A stretch of DNA of 64,000 bases from Janthinobacterium sp. PC23-8 (GTDB lineage Bacteria; Pseudomonadota; Gammaproteobacteria; Burkholderiales; Burkholderiaceae_D). A program made the translations under genes and the position numbers. The stretch is from positions 504,460-568,459 of the forward strand of contig NZ_NJGY01000003.1 in NCBI RefSeq assembly GCF_002250505.1, in the 5' to 3' direction. The notes beneath the pieces were generated by a model. The model did not search any database, was not told the DNA's origin, and saw only the letters and a list, made by a program, of their open reading frames with translations. Below are positions 42,861-52,743 of the stretch, one piece after another (the stretch's first letter is position 1; each line of letters begins with the position of its first letter).

Positions 42861-43876
42861 ATCGTCCTCGCCTCGCTCAGCAGATAGCGCACTTCGGCGC
42901 CTTGCACCTGGCCTTGCCTGGTTGGCAGGAAAGTGCTCCAGCCCAGCCGGCGCTGCCTTGCCGGATGGCTGTGCAGCACCAGTTTGGTGATGCAGGGCGC
43001 GCTTAATACCAGCCGTACTTCGAGTTGCAGGCCCGTCGCGCCAAACAGCGCCAGCATTTGCGCCAGAGCTTGTGCGCCGGCGCCGCGCGGCAGGAAGCGC
43101 TGCAAGTTCGCTTCGTCCACCGGCCCGATATGCAGGCGCACGCGGCGGTCGTGCCGCCATAGCCGCAAGCCGACGGTGGCGCCGCGGCCCAGCGTGAAAT
43201 TGACGCTGCCGAGCCGGCTCAGGCGATTTTGCGGCAGGTAATCCCAGGCGCCGGCGAACTGCTCCAGCTCGATGGGAATGCGGCAATGGTCGGCCAGCAC
43301 CTTGGCCATCGCATGCGCGCACGCGGGGCGGTTGCGCAGCAGGCCCGCATACCATGCCGCCGCCTGCTTGCCTGCCGGGGGTTGGCCACCCGGTGCCGGT
43401 ATGCCAGCCAGCGCCAGCAGCATCGGCAGCTGCTCGTCTTTCGCTTCGACGTCAGCCTTGTGTTCCAGCCGGTATTTGCCGCAAGCCCGGTAAAACAGCG
43501 TCACCATGCGGTGCGAAAAAATGTCGAGGAAGGCTGTGGCGCCATCGTCCCCGGCGGCGGCCTGGCTGTTGGCGATGCCTTGCGTGTAGTGCAGGGGCAG
43601 GGCGCCGCTGCCGCCGAGCAGGCCGATAAAGGCCGGCGTGATGGCGATGCGGCCGTCTTCCTGCTGCGACAGGCGTTCGAGCTGGCTGGCCGGAAAACCC
43701 AGTGACAGGCTGTTTCGAAAGTGCAGCACCTCGTCCAGGGCTTGCTCGGACGGCACGCCTTGCTGGCGCAGCCAGCGCAAAAGCAGCCCTACCGCCTGCA
43801 TGAACTGGTAGCGCCAGGGTTCGGCCATCAGATGCGCGATCACACCAGATATTGCATGCCGTTTCTCGGTTTGCAT
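42857..43876 (-). CDS. tssG: T6SS baseplate protein TssG
   Basis: A 339-residue TssG, part of the TssE-F-G-K baseplate wedge. The family pattern is clear: MAEPWRYQFMQAVGLLLRWL, then SLSLGFPASQLERL, TPAFIGLLGGSGALPLHYTQ and FLDIFSHRMVTLFYRAC. The start at 43876 follows GAGGAGCT and lies inside the end of tssF, giving a 37-bp overlap. The downstream stop overlaps the PAAR start. Confidence 0.93.
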   Translation of the reverse strand: MQTEKRHAISGVIAHLMAEPWRYQFMQAVGLLLRWLRQQGVPSEQALDEVLHFRNSLSLGFPASQLERLSQQEDGRIAITPAFIGLLGGSGALPLHYTQGIANSQAAAGDDGATAFLDIFSHRMVTLFYRACGKYRLEHKADVEAKDEQLPMLLALAGIPAPGGQPPAGKQAAAWYAGLLRNRPACAHAMAKVLADHCRIPIELEQFAGAWDYLPQNRLSRLGSVNFTLGRGATVGLRLWRHDRRVRLHIGPVDEANLQRFLPRGAGAQALAQMLALFGATGLQLEVRLVLSAPCITKLVLHSHPARQRRLGWSTFLPTRQGQVQGAEVRYLLSEARTI

Positions 43877-45645
43877 CGGATCAGCTCCTCTCCGCTTTGC
43901 AGCGACAGCACCACCAGTTCGACAAAGCTGTTGATTTGCACATACAGGCCCAGGAACTGGTCGATGACCCGTACAAACTGATGCAGGCTGGCGCCAACGA
44001 ACGCTTCCTCGTCGAGCGTCAGCCGCACTTCGACGCCGTGCACCAGCGACGCGCCGCGCGGGTGGCGCAGCCAGGCGGTGGCCGGGCGCTGTTCCAGCGC
44101 CGCCATGCCCTTGATCTGGCGTTGCGAGGTGGGGCTTTGCGCCAGGTCGTACAGCACCAGCATTTCGCGCAGCGCCGGTAACCCTGCTTGCGTCAGCGCA
44201 TGATGATTCAGCGCCAGGTGCGACACCAGGCGCCAGTGCATGCCGTGTCCGGGCGCGTAGCGGCGCGGTGCGCTGGGTCGGCGCAGCAGCCGCAGTAGCG
44301 CGCCGCCGCCGCAAGGCTGCAAGTCGCCTTGCGGCTGGCCGTGCCTGAGCGCCAACGGCAGGTCGCGGTTGCTGCAGGTGAGTGTCAGCGACAAGGTGGC
44401 TTTTTCCTGGAGCAGGGGATTGAAATCGCCATCGACCAGGCTGATGCTTTTTTCATGACCGGCGCCGGTGATCGCCAGTGCCGCATCGTCGCGCATGACC
44501 CAGTACGGCCCCGGCTGCGCCGCGCTTTCGCCGTGACGCAGGCTGTACAGCGGACGTACTTCGCTCACGCTGCTGTCTGCACCACGCTGGCGCAGCAAAT
44601 GGACGGAGTCGATGCTCAGTATCTCGTAGCCCTGCGCGTGGGTGGCGTGCGCCAGCACGGGGTAGTCGGTTGTCTGCCGTGTCACCGTGATTGGCACGCC
44701 GGTTTGCGGGAACAGGTTGATCACGGGGCTGCAACCGGGCAGCAGGTTGGCGCTTGATAAGCTGGCCAGCATGCGCGCGCTGTCGCCGTCGGCCGGCATG
44801 CCCGTCAGCACCAGATGCAAGGTGCAGCTGCGGCTGCCGGCCGGCAACTGAACCTGTAAGGCCGCCAGGTCGATATCGAAGAAATTGAATTTTTCGGGAT
44901 AGGCAAAATACTCGGACAAGATGCGGTAAGCGCTGTGCGAACGCGCGCCAAACGGCAGCAGGGCGTCGCTCTCGGCAAAACCGGCCGGCGCCAGCGGCGG
45001 CGCGGGCAAGGGCAGCCATTGCCCGTGCGCGTCTTCGACGAAGGCGCAGGCCGCATGCAGCAATAGCGCATCGTGCAGCGTGGCGGAAAATGACGGTTCG
45101 CCATCGATAAACAGGCGTAGCGCTGGTGGCGGCGCGCCGTGATGCGCGATGGTAATGCTGATCGCCGCACTGGCGCCCGCCGGCAGGCGCACGGCCGGCG
45201 GCGCCTTGATGCTGGTGTCGAAGGCAGCCGCCGTCAATGCCACCTCGCCGACCGCGATATCGTAGATGGTACTGAAACGGCAGCGCACGCCGTGCACCGG
45301 GGCCGAGTCCATCAGGGTGCCGGCCGGCAGGCGCAGCACAGACCCGTCCAGCGCGGCAGGCGGCAGGCGCACGATCGCGCAGGAGGGGAATGCTCGCAGA
45401 TAGTGCGGAAACAGGGTCTCGAACAAGGCGTGCGTAAATTGCGGATAGTCGTCGTCAAGTCGCTTGGCAATGCGCGCCGCCAGCAAGGCCACCGACTCGA
45501 TCAGATGCTCGACATGGGGGTCTTCGCAGGCTTCGCCCGACATGTGCAGCTTGCCGGCGATGCGTGGATAACGCTCGGCAAATTCGCGGCAATGGCGGCG
45601 CAGCACCACCAGTTCGCGTTCGAAATACGGCAGCAAGGTTTCCAT
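43840..45645 (-). CDS. tssF: T6SS baseplate protein TssF
   Basis: A 601-residue TssF. I use the ATG at 45645 because METLLPYFERELVVLRRHCREFAERYP in the first 30 residues is the conserved family N-terminus; the frame is open a further 52 codons without homology. Other family segments are HVEHLIESVALLAARI, DDDYPQFTHALFETLFPHY and EVRLTLDEEAFVGASLHQFV. It binds TssG two to one in the baseplate. It starts the minus-strand T6SS operon and is divergent from tssK. Confidence 0.93.
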   Translation of the reverse strand: METLLPYFERELVVLRRHCREFAERYPRIAGKLHMSGEACEDPHVEHLIESVALLAARIAKRLDDDYPQFTHALFETLFPHYLRAFPSCAIVRLPPAALDGSVLRLPAGTLMDSAPVHGVRCRFSTIYDIAVGEVALTAAAFDTSIKAPPAVRLPAGASAAISITIAHHGAPPPALRLFIDGEPSFSATLHDALLLHAACAFVEDAHGQWLPLPAPPLAPAGFAESDALLPFGARSHSAYRILSEYFAYPEKFNFFDIDLAALQVQLPAGSRSCTLHLVLTGMPADGDSARMLASLSSANLLPGCSPVINLFPQTGVPITVTRQTTDYPVLAHATHAQGYEILSIDSVHLLRQRGADSSVSEVRPLYSLRHGESAAQPGPYWVMRDDAALAITGAGHEKSISLVDGDFNPLLQEKATLSLTLTCSNRDLPLALRHGQPQGDLQPCGGGALLRLLRRPSAPRRYAPGHGMHWRLVSHLALNHHALTQAGLPALREMLVLYDLAQSPTSQRQIKGMAALEQRPATAWLRHPRGASLVHGVEVRLTLDEEAFVGASLHQFVRVIDQFLGLYVQINSFVELVVLSLQSGEELIRCKPRNGMQYLV

Positions 45646-45677
45646 GCCCGGGATGCGCCTGGAGGGCGCCGGTGTTG

Positions 45678-45794
45678 TCTGAAGTGGCCAGTATCGAAGT
45701 GTTTTCCCACAGGCAATTTGCGATTGCGCAAAATTCAGCAGCACTTGCTGCGCAACATCAATGACTTTCGTGCTGGCAACTTCAGACTGGCAAC
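45678..45794. promoter_or_regulatory. Long inverted repeat and direct repeats between tssF and tssK
   Basis: TCTGAAGTGGCCAG (45678-45691) and CTGGCAACTTCAGA (45773-45786) are inverted arms matching at 13 of 14 positions. The right arm is part of a direct repeat CTGGCAAC-N6-CTGGCAAC (45773-45794). The arrangement spans the divergent promoter region and could bind a regulator controlling both T6SS operons. Confidence 0.45.
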
Positions 45795-45825
45795 GTGACA
45801 TTCAACCAGCACAGGGGAGAACAGC

Positions 45826-47172
45826 GTGACATTGCCGTCAAAATTATTGTGGTCGGAAGGGCTGGCCATCGGCCCGCAGCAGTTCCAGCAGCTGGACCGT
45901 TATCATGAAGCGCGCCTGCAGCGGCTGGTGTCCTTGATCAACCCGCACCTGTGGGGCGTGCGCGCCCTCAGCTGGAATGCCGATGCGCTGGCCAACAACA
46001 GCTTGCGCGCCGACATCCTGTCGCTGGTGTTCCAGGACGGCGAGATCTATGAAGCGCCGCTCGGCGATGCCTTGCCCAGCCCGGTCGACCTGTCGCGGCT
46101 GCCGTCCGACGAACACAGTTTTACGTTTTATGCGGCGCTGCCCGCCATGAAAGCCCATGGCGGCAATCTGGCATCAGGTGCGCGATATCAACAGGCCGAT
46201 ATCGATACGCCCGATTTGTACAGCGAAGCGGTCAGCGTGCCGGTCGCCTATCTGAAAAGCAGAGTCTGTTTGCTGTCGCACCGCGAACCGCTGCAGGACT
46301 ACCTGGCCATTCCGCTGGTGCGCCTGCGCCGCGGCGGGCGTGGCGGCTTCGAGATCGATGCCTCGTACCTGCCGCCGTGCCTGGCCATCAATGCGGACGC
46401 GGCATTGCAAAAGATGCTCGATGCACTGATCGAGCGCCTGGGTGCAAAAATAGCCTCGCTGTACAAGCGTCATCGGCAGCCGGGCCACCATGCAGTGGAG
46501 TTTCACGGTGGCGACATGTCCTCGTTCTGGATGCTCAATAACCTCAGCACGGCGATTGCCACCCTCAGCCATTGCGCCAGCCATGGCCGCCACCATCCGG
46601 AGCAGTTGTTCGGCCAGCTGACCGCGCTGGCCGGCGGCCTGATGACGTTTTCCAGGAAGTATGCGCTGGCCGACTTGCCACGCTACCAGCACGACGATCC
46701 TGCGCCCGGCTTTGGCAAGCTGGACTTCATCATCCGCGACCTGGTCGACACCGTGCTGCAGTCGCGCTATTTTCCCATCGCGCTGGAGCTCGATCCGCAG
46801 AGAAGCACCCACTATCACGGCACGCTCGATGCGGCCCAGGTCAACCTGCAGACCACCTTGTGCCTGGCCGTCAATGCCGATTTGCCGGCACTGGAGCTGG
46901 TGGCCGTGGTGCCGCTGCAACTGAAGATTTCGTCGCCAGAGCAGATCGACGTACTGGTGGCCAGGGCCTTGCCAGGCGCCGGGCTGCGTCATATGGCGCA
47001 GGTGCCGGCCGAAGTGCCGGTACGGCCCCATACTTATTATTTTTCCATCGAGAACAAAGGCGCCATCCATGAAGCGATGATCAAGGCGCAGGCGATCACC
47101 ATCTATGTGCCGTCGGGGATCAGGGGATTGCAGCTGGAACTGTTTGGCATCAGTGCTGCCAGTCCCGGGTAG
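45826..47172 (+). CDS. tssK: T6SS baseplate protein TssK
   Basis: A 448-residue TssK, the trimeric connector between the baseplate and the TssJLM membrane complex. The start LPSKLLWSEGLAIGPQQFQQLDRYHE and the end IYVPSGIRGLQLELFGI are typical. It begins at a GTG with GGGGAGAA upstream. It stands alone after a divergent promoter; tssL and tssM, which often follow it, are not here. The next gene belongs to a signalling operon on the same strand. Confidence 0.94.
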   Translation: MTLPSKLLWSEGLAIGPQQFQQLDRYHEARLQRLVSLINPHLWGVRALSWNADALANNSLRADILSLVFQDGEIYEAPLGDALPSPVDLSRLPSDEHSFTFYAALPAMKAHGGNLASGARYQQADIDTPDLYSEAVSVPVAYLKSRVCLLSHREPLQDYLAIPLVRLRRGGRGGFEIDASYLPPCLAINADAALQKMLDALIERLGAKIASLYKRHRQPGHHAVEFHGGDMSSFWMLNNLSTAIATLSHCASHGRHHPEQLFGQLTALAGGLMTFSRKYALADLPRYQHDDPAPGFGKLDFIIRDLVDTVLQSRYFPIALELDPQRSTHYHGTLDAAQVNLQTTLCLAVNADLPALELVAVVPLQLKISSPEQIDVLVARALPGAGLRHMAQVPAEVPVRPHTYYFSIENKGAIHEAMIKAQAITIYVPSGIRGLQLELFGISAASPG

Positions 47173-47285
47173 GCAATGCCTTGAATGATTCTTTAAGCAA
47201 TGGACTTGCCCCCATTGTTGACGTTATCATGTTTTTGCAAGTGTGGATCAAGCAAGACGGCACAGGATGACAGACGAAAGCAGGC

Positions 47286-50200
47286 ATGGACATGGGCGTT
47301 GCAGGCGATGCGCCGCGTGGGCGGATGCCTGGCGGTGGAAAGACATGGGCGGCGCTGCGGCGCTGCGGCCGCGCATGGCTGTTCCTGCTGGCATGTGCCG
47401 CTTGCGCTCATGCCTCCGCCGTTTCCGCGCCCTCCGTCAGCCTCGCCGGCAAGCGCGTGCTGTTTCTCAATTCTTATGATTATGGCCGCGCCGGCGTCGA
47501 ATCGTACACGCGCACGTACACACGGGCCATGATGGATGGCGGCCTGGCCAGCGAAGACGTGGTGGTGGAGTTTCTGAACCTGAACACCTTGAGCGAACCG
47601 GTGCTGCGCGCCAAGCTGCGTGAGTTGTTGCTATTAAGATACAGTCAGGGCTCGGGCCATCAGGTCGATCTGATCGTGACCATGCAGCAGCCGGCGCTCG
47701 ACTATCTGCTGGGCGAACTGGCGCCGCTGGCGCACGCCGTGCCCGTGCTGGCCATCAACAGCGCGGGCGAGGCGCTGCCGGCCGGCTCGCCCGCCGCGAT
47801 CTGGCAGCAGCAGGCCAATGTCGACTTTGCCGGCACCCTGGCGCAGGCGATGGCGCTGTTTCCGCAGACGCGCGAGATCGTGATGGCGGTCGGCGCCAGT
47901 GCCCCCGACCAGGCGCTCAAGCGGCGCATGCAGCAGGCGGCGCTGGCCTGGCAGGGCAAGGTGGCGATGCGCTACCTGGACGGCCTGACCCTGGCGCAGA
48001 TGCGCGAGACGGTGGCGCACCTGCCGCCCGACGCACTGCTGGTGACGGGCAATGTCAACTGCGACGTGGCCGGCAATATCGCCACGCCGGTGCAGTTTGC
48101 CGCGCAACTGGCGCAACTGGCCAGTGTGCCGGCCTTTGGCATGTATAACACCAATGTGGGGCGGGGCATCCTCGGCGGTTCCATCCTCGATATTGAAAAT
48201 GCGTCGCTGCAGGTGGCGCGTCTGTCGCTCGATCTGCTGGCCGGCCGGGCGCCGGGCGCGCCGGGATTATTGATACCGGCGGTCCGGCCGGTGCCGATGT
48301 ATGACTGGCAGCAGGTCCTGCGCTGGGACGCCGATATCGGCCGCCTGCCGTCGCAAGCCGTGTTCCTGAACCGTCCGCCCAATGTGTGGCAGGAACACCG
48401 CGCCGTCGTGCTGGTGGTCGGCGGCGTGTTCCTGATGATGGCGTGTTTGCTGAGCGCCTTGCTGCTGCAACAGCGCCGCCTGCGGCGCGCGGAAAGCGAG
48501 GCGCGCGAAAGCGAGCAGCGTTTCCGCATCCTGGTCGAGCATGCGCCCGAAGCCATTCTTGTCTACGATGTGGATCTTGACCGTTTTGTCGACGCCAACA
48601 GCAGCGCGCAGCAAATGCTGGGCATGTCGCGCGCGACCTTGCTGGCCTGCGGGCCGTTCGACCTGTACAGCCGCGAGCAGCCGGACGGCCTGCCGCTGGC
48701 GCTGATGGTGGAAGAACATTTGCGTGTGGTGATGCTGGGCGAGACCATCCACGTGGAGCGCAATATCCGGCACGCCGACGGCAGCGTGTTTCCATGCGAA
48801 GTGCGGATGGTGCGGCTGCCGATGGACGGGCGGCGCCTGGTGCGCGGCGGTATCGTCGACATCAGCGCGCGCAAGCGCAGCGAGCAGGAGTTGCTGGGCT
48901 ACCGCGACCATCTGGAAGACCTGGTGCAGCAGCGCACGGCCGCGTTGTCGGTGGCCGTGACCGAGGCGCAATCGGCCAACCGCGCGAAAAGCGTTTTTCT
49001 CGCCAACATGAGCCATGAGTTGCGCACGCCCCTGAACTCCGTGATCGGCTTTTCGCAGATGATGGCCGACTCAAAAAGCATGTTCGAGGAGGAAAAACAT
49101 AACCTGGCCATCATCAACCGCGCCGGCCACCATTTGCTGACCCTGATCAACGATATCCTGGAATTGTCGAAGATCGAAGCGGGCCGCATGCAGTTGCAGA
49201 CCGGGCCGGTCGACCTGAACGGCCTGCTCGACGAGGTGCTGGAGATGGTGCGCATGCGCGCGCGCGCGCAGGGCATCGCCCTGTGCGTGGAACGCGCCAA
49301 CGTGCCGCCGCTGGTGCGGCTCGATGGCGCCAAGCTGCGCCAGGTGCTGCTCAACCTGTTGTCGAACGCGCTGAAATTCATCGAACGCGGCAGCGTGACC
49401 TTGTCGCTCGATTGCCGGATTGCCGGCGACGTAGAGGTGCTGCTGGCGTTTGCCGTGCGCGATACGGGCACCGGCATCGCCGAAGCCGACCTCGAACGCA
49501 TCTTTGAACCCTTCGTGCAGGCCGACAGCGCCGCCGCGCAGGCCGGCACCGGCCTGGGCCTGAGCATTTCGCGCGAATTCGTGCGGCTGATGCAGGGGCA
49601 GTTGCAGGTCGAGTCACGCCTGGGCGAGGGTTCGGTGTTCCATTTTTCGCTGCGCGCGCCGGTGGTGGCTGCGGTCGCCGCCTTGCCCATGCTGCCGGGG
49701 CGCGTATGCTGCCTGCCGCCGGCCCAGCGCGGGCGAAAGCTGCTGCTGGTGGACGACGATGGCAATTGCCGCAAGCTGCTCGCCAGCCTGCTGGCGCCGC
49801 TCGGCTTCCTGCTGCAGGAAGCGGCCGGCGGCGCGCAGGCGCAAGCGATGCTCGCCGCGCAACGCTTTGACCTGGTGCTGACCGACTGGCGCATGCCCGA
49901 CATGGACGGCCTGGCGCTCACGCGGTCGCTGCGCGCGCGGATGGACCTGCCGCAGCCGCGCCTGGCGATCATGACGGCATCGGCATTTGAAGAGGAAAAG
50001 CAGGAAGCACTGGCGGCCGGCGCCGACGCCTTTTTGCGCAAGCCGATCGAACAGGATCACCTGTTCGCCATGCTCGAGCAGCAGTTGGGACTGCGCTTCC
50101 TGCGCGAGGAAGCGTGCGCCGCGCCGGTGGTGGTGGAAAGCGGCGCGCCGCCGGCGCTGACGCCCTGCGAGCGGGCGCTGCTGGCCCCAGGCGAACGCGC

Positions 50201-50375
50201 CGCCCTGCTTGAAGCCGTCAGCGCGCTCGACCTGCGGCGCAGCGCCATCGTGCTGGCCGGCCTGGCCACGCGCCTGCCGCAGCTCGCTGCGCGCCTCGGC
50301 GTCATGCTCGAGCATCACCAGTACCGGCAATTGTGCCAGTGGCTGGCGCAGGATGTCGATGAAGGCCAGGCATGA
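47286..50375 (+). CDS. Hybrid histidine kinase with ABC-type periplasmic sensor
   Basis: A 1029-residue membrane kinase. After a signal/anchor segment (WLFLLACAACAHASA) comes a periplasmic domain of the ABC-transporter-substrate-binding type (RVLFLNSYDYGRAGVE; about 55-350), then a membrane helix (VVLVVGGVFLMMACLLSALLL) and a PAS domain. HisKA (FLANMSHELRTPL), HATPase (NLLSNALKF; GTGLGLSISREF) and a receiver (LLLVDDDGN; TDWRMPDMDG; LRKPIE) follow. A C-terminal helical segment of about 65 residues is shared with the next kinase. It overlaps that gene by ATGA. Start choice is uncertain; an ATG 13 codons in also keeps the signal segment. Confidence 0.9.
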   Translation: MDMGVAGDAPRGRMPGGGKTWAALRRCGRAWLFLLACAACAHASAVSAPSVSLAGKRVLFLNSYDYGRAGVESYTRTYTRAMMDGGLASEDVVVEFLNLNTLSEPVLRAKLRELLLLRYSQGSGHQVDLIVTMQQPALDYLLGELAPLAHAVPVLAINSAGEALPAGSPAAIWQQQANVDFAGTLAQAMALFPQTREIVMAVGASAPDQALKRRMQQAALAWQGKVAMRYLDGLTLAQMRETVAHLPPDALLVTGNVNCDVAGNIATPVQFAAQLAQLASVPAFGMYNTNVGRGILGGSILDIENASLQVARLSLDLLAGRAPGAPGLLIPAVRPVPMYDWQQVLRWDADIGRLPSQAVFLNRPPNVWQEHRAVVLVVGGVFLMMACLLSALLLQQRRLRRAESEARESEQRFRILVEHAPEAILVYDVDLDRFVDANSSAQQMLGMSRATLLACGPFDLYSREQPDGLPLALMVEEHLRVVMLGETIHVERNIRHADGSVFPCEVRMVRLPMDGRRLVRGGIVDISARKRSEQELLGYRDHLEDLVQQRTAALSVAVTEAQSANRAKSVFLANMSHELRTPLNSVIGFSQMMADSKSMFEEEKHNLAIINRAGHHLLTLINDILELSKIEAGRMQLQTGPVDLNGLLDEVLEMVRMRARAQGIALCVERANVPPLVRLDGAKLRQVLLNLLSNALKFIERGSVTLSLDCRIAGDVEVLLAFAVRDTGTGIAEADLERIFEPFVQADSAAAQAGTGLGLSISREFVRLMQGQLQVESRLGEGSVFHFSLRAPVVAAVAALPMLPGRVCCLPPAQRGRKLLLVDDDGNCRKLLASLLAPLGFLLQEAAGGAQAQAMLAAQRFDLVLTDWRMPDMDGLALTRSLRARMDLPQPRLAIMTASAFEEEKQEALAAGADAFLRKPIEQDHLFAMLEQQLGLRFLREEACAAPVVVESGAPPALTPCERALLAPGERAALLEAVSALDLRRSAIVLAGLATRLPQLAARLGVMLEHHQYRQLCQWLAQDVDEGQA

Positions 50376-52573
50376 GCGACGAACAAACCAGGGGCAAGGT
50401 CAAGCAGGGCCGCCTCGACCGCGTGTCCATCGTGCTGGCCGTCAGCATGGCGCTGACCTTTGTCGTCACCTTGCTGCTGCTGGTGTTCGCCGTGCTGTTC
50501 TACCAGTCCGAGCGCGCGCAGCGCTGGCAGCAGCTGCACCGCACGGTGTCTGTCAGCGCCGACCAGCTGGCCGTGGCGGTCGAACTGCCGCTGTGGAACC
50601 TCGATGAAAAGCAGATGCAGGCCATCATGCGCAGCATGCTCGGCAACCGCGAACTGCATGCCATCGCGCTTACGCCGGCGATCGGCAAGGACACCATCAT
50701 TTTGCGCCGCGGCATTGGCGGCGCCATCGACAGCCTGCAACTCGAACCGGACGACCCCTCCTTGCTGGCCGAACGGCGCATGGTGACCCAGGACGGGCAG
50801 ATCATCGGCGCTGTTGCCGTCTACGCCGAGCCGTCGGTGCTGCATGCGCAATTGCGCCAGCGCGCGCTGGCCACCGGCGCCATCATCGTCGGACTCGACG
50901 TGATCCTGGTGGCCAGCATCTGGCTGTTGATGTGGTGGCTGATGCTGCGCCCCCTGACGGCCATCGGCCAGTATGCGGCAGCGGTGCGCGCCGGCCAGCC
51001 GGTGGCGGCCGGCATGCCGCCCAAGACCTGGTTTCTGGGCGAGCTGCGCACCCTTTACCGCTCGATCCGCGACATGGTGGCGCTGCTCGACAGCCGCTAC
51101 CGCGCCTTGCAGCGCAGCGAGGAGCGCGTGCAGATGGCCACTGGCGCGGCCAGCATCGGCATCTGGGACTGGAACGTGGCGGGCGCCGAACTGGAGTGGG
51201 ACGACCAGATGTACACCCAGTTCAAGGCCGATCCTGCGGCGGGCCTGCCGCCGTCCATGATCTGGCGCGCCTCGCTGCTGGCGCAGGATATCGAACCGAC
51301 CAAGCAGGCGCTGCGCGCCGCGCTCAGGCAAGGCAGCGCCTTCAAGCATGAATACCGCATCCTGTGGCCCGACCAGTCGATCCGCTACATCAAGGTCGAT
51401 GCGGTGCTGTTTCGCGACGGCGACGGCAAGCCGCTGCGCCTGGTCGGCTCGAACTACGACATCACGGCGCACCGCGAGGCCGAACTGGAGCTGCTGCGTC
51501 ACCGCCACCACCTGGAAGAACTGGTGGCCGAGCGCACCGGCGCGCTGTCGGTGGCGGTGAACCAGGCGCAGGCGGCCAACCGCGCCAAGAGCGTGTTCCT
51601 GGCCAATATGAGCCATGAACTGCGCACGCCCTTGAATTCGGTGATCGGCTTTTCGCGCCTGATGGCCGATTCGCCCCACATGCATGCCGATGAAAAGCGC
51701 AACCTGGCCATCATCCACCGCTCGGGCAAGCACTTGCTTACCCTGATCAACGAGATCCTTGAATTGTCAAAGGGCGAGGCGGGCAAGCTGTCGGCGCAGT
51801 GCGAAGTGGTGGCGCTCGCGCCGCTGCTGCAGGAAGTGATGGACATGCTCGAAATGCGCGCCGAGCCGCAAGGTCTGCTGCTGCACCTCGATTGCGCCGG
51901 CCTGCCGCTGGCGGCGCACCTGGACGGCACGCGCTTGCGCCAGGTGTTGCTGAACCTGATGTCGAACGCCGTCAAGTTCGCCGGGCGCGGCACGGTGACG
52001 TTGCAGGCGCGCGGTGTGCGCCTGGGCGATGCGCACGATGGCGAGGCGTGGCGGCTCGAGTTTGCGGTCAGCGATACCGGCGCCGGCATCGCCCTGACGG
52101 ATCAGCAGCGCATTTTCGAGCCCTTCGTGCAAGCCGACAGCGATGGCCCCAAGGATGGCACGGGCCTGGGCCTGGCGATTTCGCGCGAATTCGTCCGCCT
52201 GATGAAAGGCGCGCTGACGGTGGAGTCGACGCCGGGGCAGGGCGCGACCTTCCGCTTTGCGATTCCCGCGCGCGGCGCCGATTTGCCGCTGGCCTCGCCG
52301 GCCTTGCCGGCGCCACCGGCTGCGGAGGTGGTGACAACGCCGCCTGCACGGACGCTGAGCGTACAAGACCTGGCCGTGCTGACGCCGGGCGAGCGCGCGG
52401 CGCTGCTGGCGGCGCTGCGCGAACTGAACCTGACACGCGTGGCGTTGCTGCTGGCTGCGCTGGCACCGGCCGCGCAGCCGCTGGTGGCGCCGCTGCAAGC
52501 GATGCTGGAACAGCACCACTACCTGCCCCTGTGCGCGCTGCTGGAACAGGGCGCGGCACCGTTGCCGGCGTGA
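50372..52573 (+). CDS. Membrane histidine kinase with PAS domain
   Basis: A 733-residue kinase with TM1 at about 22-45, a periplasmic sensor of about 120 residues (LAVAVELPLWNLDEKQMQAI), TM2 near 175-195, a PAS domain (about 250-370, with a PAC-like end GSNYDITAHREAE), HisKA (FLANMSHELRTPL) and HATPase (NLMSNAVKF; GTGLGLAISREF). It has no receiver of its own, but its C-terminal 65 residues (LTPGERAALLAALRELNL and on) resemble the tail of the upstream hybrid kinase. Both probably feed the downstream REC-GGDEF-EAL protein. Confidence 0.92.
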   Translation: MSDEQTRGKVKQGRLDRVSIVLAVSMALTFVVTLLLLVFAVLFYQSERAQRWQQLHRTVSVSADQLAVAVELPLWNLDEKQMQAIMRSMLGNRELHAIALTPAIGKDTIILRRGIGGAIDSLQLEPDDPSLLAERRMVTQDGQIIGAVAVYAEPSVLHAQLRQRALATGAIIVGLDVILVASIWLLMWWLMLRPLTAIGQYAAAVRAGQPVAAGMPPKTWFLGELRTLYRSIRDMVALLDSRYRALQRSEERVQMATGAASIGIWDWNVAGAELEWDDQMYTQFKADPAAGLPPSMIWRASLLAQDIEPTKQALRAALRQGSAFKHEYRILWPDQSIRYIKVDAVLFRDGDGKPLRLVGSNYDITAHREAELELLRHRHHLEELVAERTGALSVAVNQAQAANRAKSVFLANMSHELRTPLNSVIGFSRLMADSPHMHADEKRNLAIIHRSGKHLLTLINEILELSKGEAGKLSAQCEVVALAPLLQEVMDMLEMRAEPQGLLLHLDCAGLPLAAHLDGTRLRQVLLNLMSNAVKFAGRGTVTLQARGVRLGDAHDGEAWRLEFAVSDTGAGIALTDQQRIFEPFVQADSDGPKDGTGLGLAISREFVRLMKGALTVESTPGQGATFRFAIPARGADLPLASPALPAPPAAEVVTTPPARTLSVQDLAVLTPGERAALLAALRELNLTRVALLLAALAPAAQPLVAPLQAMLEQHHYLPLCALLEQGAAPLPA

Positions 52574-52743
52574 TTGTGGACTGACAACATCGGACTGGCA
52601 GAAAAAAATCGCGAAAAGCAGGCTGTGGAGTGGTGCTAATTTGCAATGAAGCTTATGATGATGGAGGTAGTTCACCGCAAAACGAGTCTTTTCCGGCGCG
52701 CAAGCTACCGCTACGCCTCATCCAGAGTTGAGAGAACTGCTAC

